Shown one piece after another: positions 43,384-46,713 of a stretch of DNA of 46,713 bases. The notes under the pieces are model-generated. The model was not told where the DNA came from. It was given only the letters and a program-made list of their open reading frames with translations, and did no database searches. The translations under genes were made by a program, and so were the position numbers. Position 1 is the stretch's first letter. Each line of letters opens with the position of its first letter. This stretch comes from an uncultured Eubacterium sp. (GTDB lineage: Bacteria; Bacillota; Clostridia; Lachnospirales; Lachnospiraceae), in the NCBI GenBank assembly GCA_910586225.1, contig CAJUIL010000032.1:1-46713 (forward strand), read 5' to 3'.

Positions 43384-43509
43384 TAAAAATTTCTCCTTAT
43401 TCATTCATCGTAATATTGGGATTCATAAATCCGAACGCCATAAAAATTGCTGAAGTCTGTTTGAACAAAACTGTGAATTCAATCTGACTATAGATACGTG
43501 ATGAAATGT

Positions 43510-43538
43510 ATTATACACTATTTTCCTGGAAATAGGAA
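43510..43538 (-). promoter_or_regulatory. Probable rho promoter
   Basis: On the minus strand a perfect TATAAT (43510-43515) with a weak -35 (TTCCTA, 43533-43538) 17 bases upstream, about 120 bases before the rho ATG. The Spo0A-like boxes lie immediately upstream of it. Confidence 0.45.
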
Positions 43539-43560
43539 GCCCTTTTTTCATCATTCCACA

Positions 43561-43624
43561 TTTTGTCGAATCTTGTCGTTTTTTGTCGACTACTTTTGCT
43601 TGTATTTTTCCATATTTCGACATA
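43561..43624 (+). promoter_or_regulatory. Cluster of Spo0A-like (0A) boxes
   Basis: The 0A box consensus in Bacillus and Clostridia is TTTTGTCRAA. Three tandem copies in exact 10-base register are TTTTGTCGAA (43561), TCTTGTCGTT (43571) and TTTTGTCGAC (43581); a fourth in inverted orientation, TATGTCGAAA, covers 43615-43624. One is perfect. The three tandem boxes would lie on one face of the helix at about -75 to -45 relative to the plus-strand promoter at 43600-43628, a normal activator position. Confidence 0.6.
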
Positions 43625-43628
43625 TACT
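43600..43628 (+). promoter_or_regulatory. Probable promoter of the surface-protein genes
   Basis: TTGTAT (43600-43605), a 17-base spacer and TATACT (43623-43628), about 45 bases before the AAAGGAGG RBS of the gene at 43682. The inverted 0A box overlaps its -10 edge. Confidence 0.45.
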
Positions 43629-43681
43629 TATTTTTGTAAGCGGACTACATCAATTTTTATACAAAGGAGGAATCACAGACT

Positions 43682-44191
43682 ATGAGCAAAAGTAAAAAAC
43701 GCGCGCTGACCATCATACTCGTACTTTTACTGATTGCGGCTACCGTCGTGATCTGCTACTACCTGTTCCGCAAGCAGCAGGAGCCAGACCCACTCTATGA
43801 TAATAACGCTACCATCGGCGTCCTGCCCGGAATTGATATCGATGAGCGCAGAAAGCAGCTGCAGGATATGTTGGATAAAAGCGTGATCGCGTTTTCTATC
43901 AATACATCTCCGGTTTTCTTAAACGGAACTTCCGAAGGAAATCTGCTGATCGAAAATCCTGGAAATAACGCCAAGCTCCTGCAGGTGCGGATATTGATCA
44001 ACGATTCCGAGGAAGAAATTTATGCTTCAAAATATATCAAGCCCGGATCCTACATTGAAAATGTAAAGCTGGATAAGGTGCTGGAAAAAGGAGTCTATGA
44101 CGCAACTGCTTATTTTTCCGCCTATGATGAGGAAACAACAGAATTTATCGGACAGACCGGCGCGCAGATCACGCTGACTGTAGAAAACTGA
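43682..44191 (+). CDS. Membrane-anchored hypothetical protein
   Basis: 169 residues, strong RBS AAAGGAGG. A basic start and one N-terminal membrane helix (ALTIILVLLLIAATVVICYY), then an extracytoplasmic part (about 30-169) with beta-strand character in the second half (VFLNGTSEGNLLIENPGN, YDATAYFSAYDEETTEFIG). That half resembles a small immunoglobulin-like/beta-sandwich domain. No Cys in the external part. Family not recognised. It is the first plus-strand gene after the Spo0A-like boxes and is followed 52 bases later by an exported protein of similar beta character; they probably form a surface pair. Confidence 0.7.
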   Translation: MSKSKKRALTIILVLLLIAATVVICYYLFRKQQEPDPLYDNNATIGVLPGIDIDERRKQLQDMLDKSVIAFSINTSPVFLNGTSEGNLLIENPGNNAKLLQVRILINDSEEEIYASKYIKPGSYIENVKLDKVLEKGVYDATAYFSAYDEETTEFIGQTGAQITLTVEN

Positions 44192-44243
44192 TACGCTGCT
44201 TTTACGAATAACATACGATCGCAGATGCGGACAGGAGGTACTT

Positions 44244-44834
44244 ATGAAGAAAAAAGCGCTCTTTTTACAGCTTGCCCTGACAGCATCGTTATTGTTTTCA
44301 ACCGCTGCGCACGCCGCTGAGATCACTTCTACAAGAGATATCCCAGTAGGCGGCTCTGGCCAGATGGAAATGGTCGGTACGATTGAGCCGACAATCCTTT
44401 CTGTTACAATGCCAACTTTCGTTCCATTTAACTTAAGCAGCAGTTTGTCTACACAAAACAAGGTTATTTCACCACGCATCAATGTGAAAAATAACTCCAA
44501 TCTTCCGGTACAGGTAGACGTTGCTTATACTGCAGTCGACATGAGCAAAATGCCAAATGTCGAATGGAGCGACGACGGCTCTGTAAAGCCGAACCAGATC
44601 GCGATCGGCTTGAAGCAAGAAGGAGCTGACGGGGAAATGCCTACAGACCTTGCACACGCAAGATGGCTGAAAAAGAATACCGCCCAGGATATGAATGTTA
44701 TGATCCTGGATGCTAACCAGGAAGGCGCGATGTATGTTGTCGGCACCCTGGGACAGGAGGTTTCTGAAAGTGCAACCTTTAATGTAACACCTACCTTTGT
44801 TGTAAGCAAGACATCACAGCCGCAGCAGCCATAA
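44244..44834 (+). CDS. Exported beta-rich protein, possible WxL/matrix-like surface protein
   Basis: 196 residues with a clear signal peptide (KKALFLQLALTASLLFSTAAHAAE) and AGGAGG upstream. The mature chain consists of predicted beta strands with long hydroxyl-rich loops: LSVTMPTFVPFNLSSSLSTQ, INVKNNSNLPVQVDVAYTAV, a central helix-poor region and a final SESATFNVTPTFVVSK. The overall pattern is reminiscent of WxL-type or matrix beta-sandwich proteins, but the double WxL motif is not present, so I do not assign the family. No Cys and no sortase signal. Likely secreted and possibly held by the upstream membrane protein. Confidence 0.65.
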   Translation: MKKKALFLQLALTASLLFSTAAHAAEITSTRDIPVGGSGQMEMVGTIEPTILSVTMPTFVPFNLSSSLSTQNKVISPRINVKNNSNLPVQVDVAYTAVDMSKMPNVEWSDDGSVKPNQIAIGLKQEGADGEMPTDLAHARWLKKNTAQDMNVMILDANQEGAMYVVGTLGQEVSESATFNVTPTFVVSKTSQPQQP

Positions 44835-44942
44835 CGCTGCAGCCCTGGCTTTACAGCATATACCGTACATCCCGGATACCTATACGGTGTCCGTGACACA
44901 AGCAAATGATCAACACAAGCATCTGCTTCGTATGTGTCTATA

Positions 44943-44979
44943 AACAGCAGCAGCCCGGTTCGCTGCGCTGCTGCTGTCA
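44943..44979 (+). terminator. Strong hairpin between the surface protein and the EpsG-like gene
   Basis: ACAGCAGCAGC pairs with GCTGCTGCTGT across a 14-15-base G/C-rich loop. There is no T run, so it may act as a processing, stabilising or partial stop element rather than a full terminator. It lies just ahead of the epsG-like RBS. Confidence 0.4.
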
Positions 44980-45003
44980 TCTGCAGAAAGGACCTTATTA
45001 TTT

Positions 45004-46137
45004 ATGGCAATTTATTATTTTATCATCTGCAGCCTGACAGGACTGGGATTTTTCATGACTGAAAAACAAAACAAGGCAAGGATGACCCGGTGCTATCTGG
45101 CCATCGCTTTTGTCAGCCTGACGCTGCTGGCCTCCCTCAGGTACGCGATCGGTTTTGACTATTTTTCCTACCGAAACATTTTTGAAATGACAGCAGGCTG
45201 GTCGTTTGGCAATATTTTCTCTTCTTACTGCCGATCGGAACCGCTTTTTTTTGTTTTATGCAAGTGCTTTCAGCTGGCCGGACTGCCCTTTCAGATGCTT
45301 TTGGCAGCCGTCAGCGCTTTTTTAGTTTTTATGATCGTATGGATGGTGCTGCGCTTCTCTGCGATTCCATGGATGAGCATCTTTCTATATATTACCCTGC
45401 AGTTTTTTGCCTACCATATGAATCTGATGCGCCAGTCCATCGCCCTGTGCTTTTTTCTGCTTGCCTGGCCTTATTGGAAAAAACGCCGGTTCCTGCCATG
45501 GGCTGCGCTGCTTTTCATCGGCGGTCTGTTCCACAATTCGCTCTGGCTGATATGCCCTCTTTTTATCCTTTTGCCAAAAAAGCTGACCCGGCGCTCCGTC
45601 GGATGCCTGGCTGCCCTTACCATATGCGGATATCTGCTCTTTGACCCGCTCTTTTTACTAGTACGACCATTGCTGCCGGAAAAATATGCCATTTACGATA
45701 CTACCTTTTTCTGGCATTCCAACGACTGGGAGTATCTTGTGCTGCCAGCACTTTACTACCTGCTCATCTACCTGTTCCGCAGCCGGATCCGCGACGAATA
45801 TCAGCGGACCGTCTATGTCAACAGCGCATTTTATTATGTTCTTTTCAGCCTGTTTATCACAAAGCACTTTATTCTGGAGCGGTTTGCCATTTATCCGTTT
45901 GTATTTGCCCTCTTTGCCATTCCAGACATCCTTGCTTCATACAGGCCAAAAGATGGTGAGACATTGCACAGTACGAGGCGTTATTATTGCATGATGGCGC
46001 TGTTTGTAGCATTTGGAGCTGCTTTCTTCCTCTTTTCCGCCGCAAAGGGCTTCCACAATGTCTATCCGTATGTCAGCCTGCTCGACCGAAGCCGCTCTGT
46101 CCCTGCCGCCGCGGTGTGGATCTATCCGCAGGCATAA
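45004..46137 (+). CDS. EpsG-family membrane protein (polysaccharide polymerase-like)
   Basis: A 377-residue polytopic protein with about ten membrane segments. The EpsG signature is present: SLRYAIGFDYFSYRNIFE (the R-x-x-x-G-x-D-Y motif, about 40-57), the EPLF-type segment (SEPLFFVLCKCFQLAG) and FFAYHMNLMRQSIALCFFLL followed by FIGGLFHNSLWL. EpsG-type proteins act in extracellular polysaccharide synthesis, probably chain polymerisation or export, at the cytoplasmic membrane. No glycosyltransferases are next to it in the window; it stands behind two exported surface proteins. RBS AAAGGA is 11 bases before the ATG. Confidence 0.85.
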   Translation: MAIYYFIICSLTGLGFFMTEKQNKARMTRCYLAIAFVSLTLLASLRYAIGFDYFSYRNIFEMTAGWSFGNIFSSYCRSEPLFFVLCKCFQLAGLPFQMLLAAVSAFLVFMIVWMVLRFSAIPWMSIFLYITLQFFAYHMNLMRQSIALCFFLLAWPYWKKRRFLPWAALLFIGGLFHNSLWLICPLFILLPKKLTRRSVGCLAALTICGYLLFDPLFLLVRPLLPEKYAIYDTTFFWHSNDWEYLVLPALYYLLIYLFRSRIRDEYQRTVYVNSAFYYVLFSLFITKHFILERFAIYPFVFALFAIPDILASYRPKDGETLHSTRRYYCMMALFVAFGAAFFLFSAAKGFHNVYPYVSLLDRSRSVPAAAVWIYPQA

Positions 46138-46297
46138 CAGCCCGCCGGCCCCGCACGATGTATCAGCATCCGTAACAGTTCAGGCAGGTCTTTGGCCTTC
46201 GTAAATTTTTGTGGAAAAGGACTAGACGAAATCGACGAAATATGCGAAAATATATGCAGTATGTTGGACAACCTAAGTTCAATATGTTACCAATCCA

Positions 46298-46319
46298 GAG
46301 GAAGCGCTTCTGCTTCCTG
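46298..46319 (+). terminator. Hairpin between the EpsG-like and Fe-S scaffold genes
   Basis: AGGAAGC and GCTTCCT form a seven-base stem around GCTTCT. No T run follows, so this is a weak terminator or part of the leader of the next gene. Confidence 0.35.
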
Positions 46320-46354
46320 CTGGCATCATTTATCTAATTGAAAGGAGTCTTAAA

Positions 46355-46713
46355 ATGATTTACACACAGGAAGTTCAAAACATGTGTCCGGTTGCCAAAG
46401 GTGCAAAGCACGAGCCGGCTCCAATCCCGGAAGAAGGGAAATGGGTTCATTCCAAAAAAATTGAGGATATCTCCGGTTTTACACACGGTGTAGGCTGGTG
46501 TGCACCGCAGCAGGGCGCCTGCAAGCTGACCTTGAATGTAAAGAACGGCGTGATCGAAGAAGCTCTCATCGAAACGCTTGGATGCTCTGGTATGACACAT
46601 TCTGCAGCGATGGCAGCAGAGATCTTACAGGGCAAGACCATCCTGGAAGCATTAAATACAGACCTTGTATGCGATGCGATCAATACGGCTATGAGAGAAT
46701 TATTCTTACAGAT
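46355..46713 (+). CDS. IscU/NifU-like iron-sulfur scaffold protein (partial)
   Basis: The first 119 residues of a gene cut by the window end. RBS AAAGGAGTC precedes the ATG at 46355. The sequence aligns by eye with the NifU N-terminal/IscU fold: KLTLNVKNGVIEEALIETLG followed by CSGMTHSAAMAAEIL with the scaffold Cys, and an upstream GWCAPQQGAC. It begins with an extra segment (MCPVAKGAKHEPAPIPEEGK) typical of a clostridial subgroup that I recall being paired with a GGGtGRT-type protein just downstream, which would lie outside this window. Function in cluster delivery is inferred from the fold. Confidence 0.8.
   Translation, partial: MIYTQEVQNMCPVAKGAKHEPAPIPEEGKWVHSKKIEDISGFTHGVGWCAPQQGACKLTLNVKNGVIEEALIETLGCSGMTHSAAMAAEILQGKTILEALNTDLVCDAINTAMRELFLQ

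Noticed and set aside
44027..44980. Minus-strand frames opposite the two surface-protein genes
   Set aside because: The plus frames have strong RBS, signal or membrane segments and fit the promoter; the minus frames do not.
1..46713. tRNA, rRNA, riboswitch or T-box candidates
   Set aside because: I looked for tRNA cloverleaf/TψC patterns and common leader motifs in the intergenic regions and found none I could support by eye; a covariance-model scan would be decisive.

Overview
The window looks like a chromosomal segment of a Gram-positive anaerobe of the class Clostridia, most likely a Lachnospiraceae gut bacterium. This is inferred from gene content and order: an AddAB recombination pair, a PASTA kinase/phosphatase pair in a long murE-priA-def-fmt-rsmB-rlmN-prpC-prkC-rsgA-thiN operon, an rpmE-DUF1385-prmC-prfA block, a zinc-type L31 and a possible Spo0A-box cluster. 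The genus cannot be fixed from the sequence alone. Nearly everything up to 43.4 kb is read from the minus strand; the last 3 kb is on the plus strand.

Layout. 1-1500: a decayed accessory patch with a PIN-domain gene that appears to have lost its second half, its small partner gene, a truncated Rpn-family nuclease/transposase and an orphan promoter. 1502-14366: the housekeeping operon for cell wall, translation quality and signalling, driven by a promoter upstream of murE. 14560-15440: a graveyard of an AAA-ATPase/PD-(D/E)XK gene broken by frameshifts and deletions. 15592-30255: a second minus-strand run, in order of transcription: lipoprotein solute-binding protein, chemoreceptor, addB, addA, maf, a small acidic protein, a PpiC lipoprotein foldase, an AlkD-like protein, a charged hypothetical and a secreted repeat protein. 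30418-34327: rpmE, DUF1385, prmC, prfA and a coupled pair of a small protein and a retropepsin-like protease.

34337-41838 is an AT-rich island lying between rho and rpmE, which are commonly neighbours in related genomes. It holds IS66 and IS200/IS605 remnants, a lipoprotein, a four-gene operon for a secreted papain-like (C70-type) cysteine protease and three other exported proteins, and a BlaI/BlaR1-type repressor and membrane-protease sensor pair with a small exported protein. The protease operon has a 225-nt leader that may encode a 21-residue amphipathic peptide, and its promoter closely resembles the blaI promoter. I consider this the best candidate for an undescribed system: a sensor-controlled secreted protease module.

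41839-43383 is rho. The rho/surface-gene intergenic region carries three tandem 10-bp Spo0A-like boxes and one inverted box. Downstream on the plus strand are a membrane-anchored protein, an exported beta-rich protein and an EpsG-like membrane protein, suggesting a surface or matrix module under sporulation/stationary-phase control (inference). The window ends inside an IscU/NifU-like Fe-S scaffold gene. No rRNA, tRNA or CRISPR array was seen.
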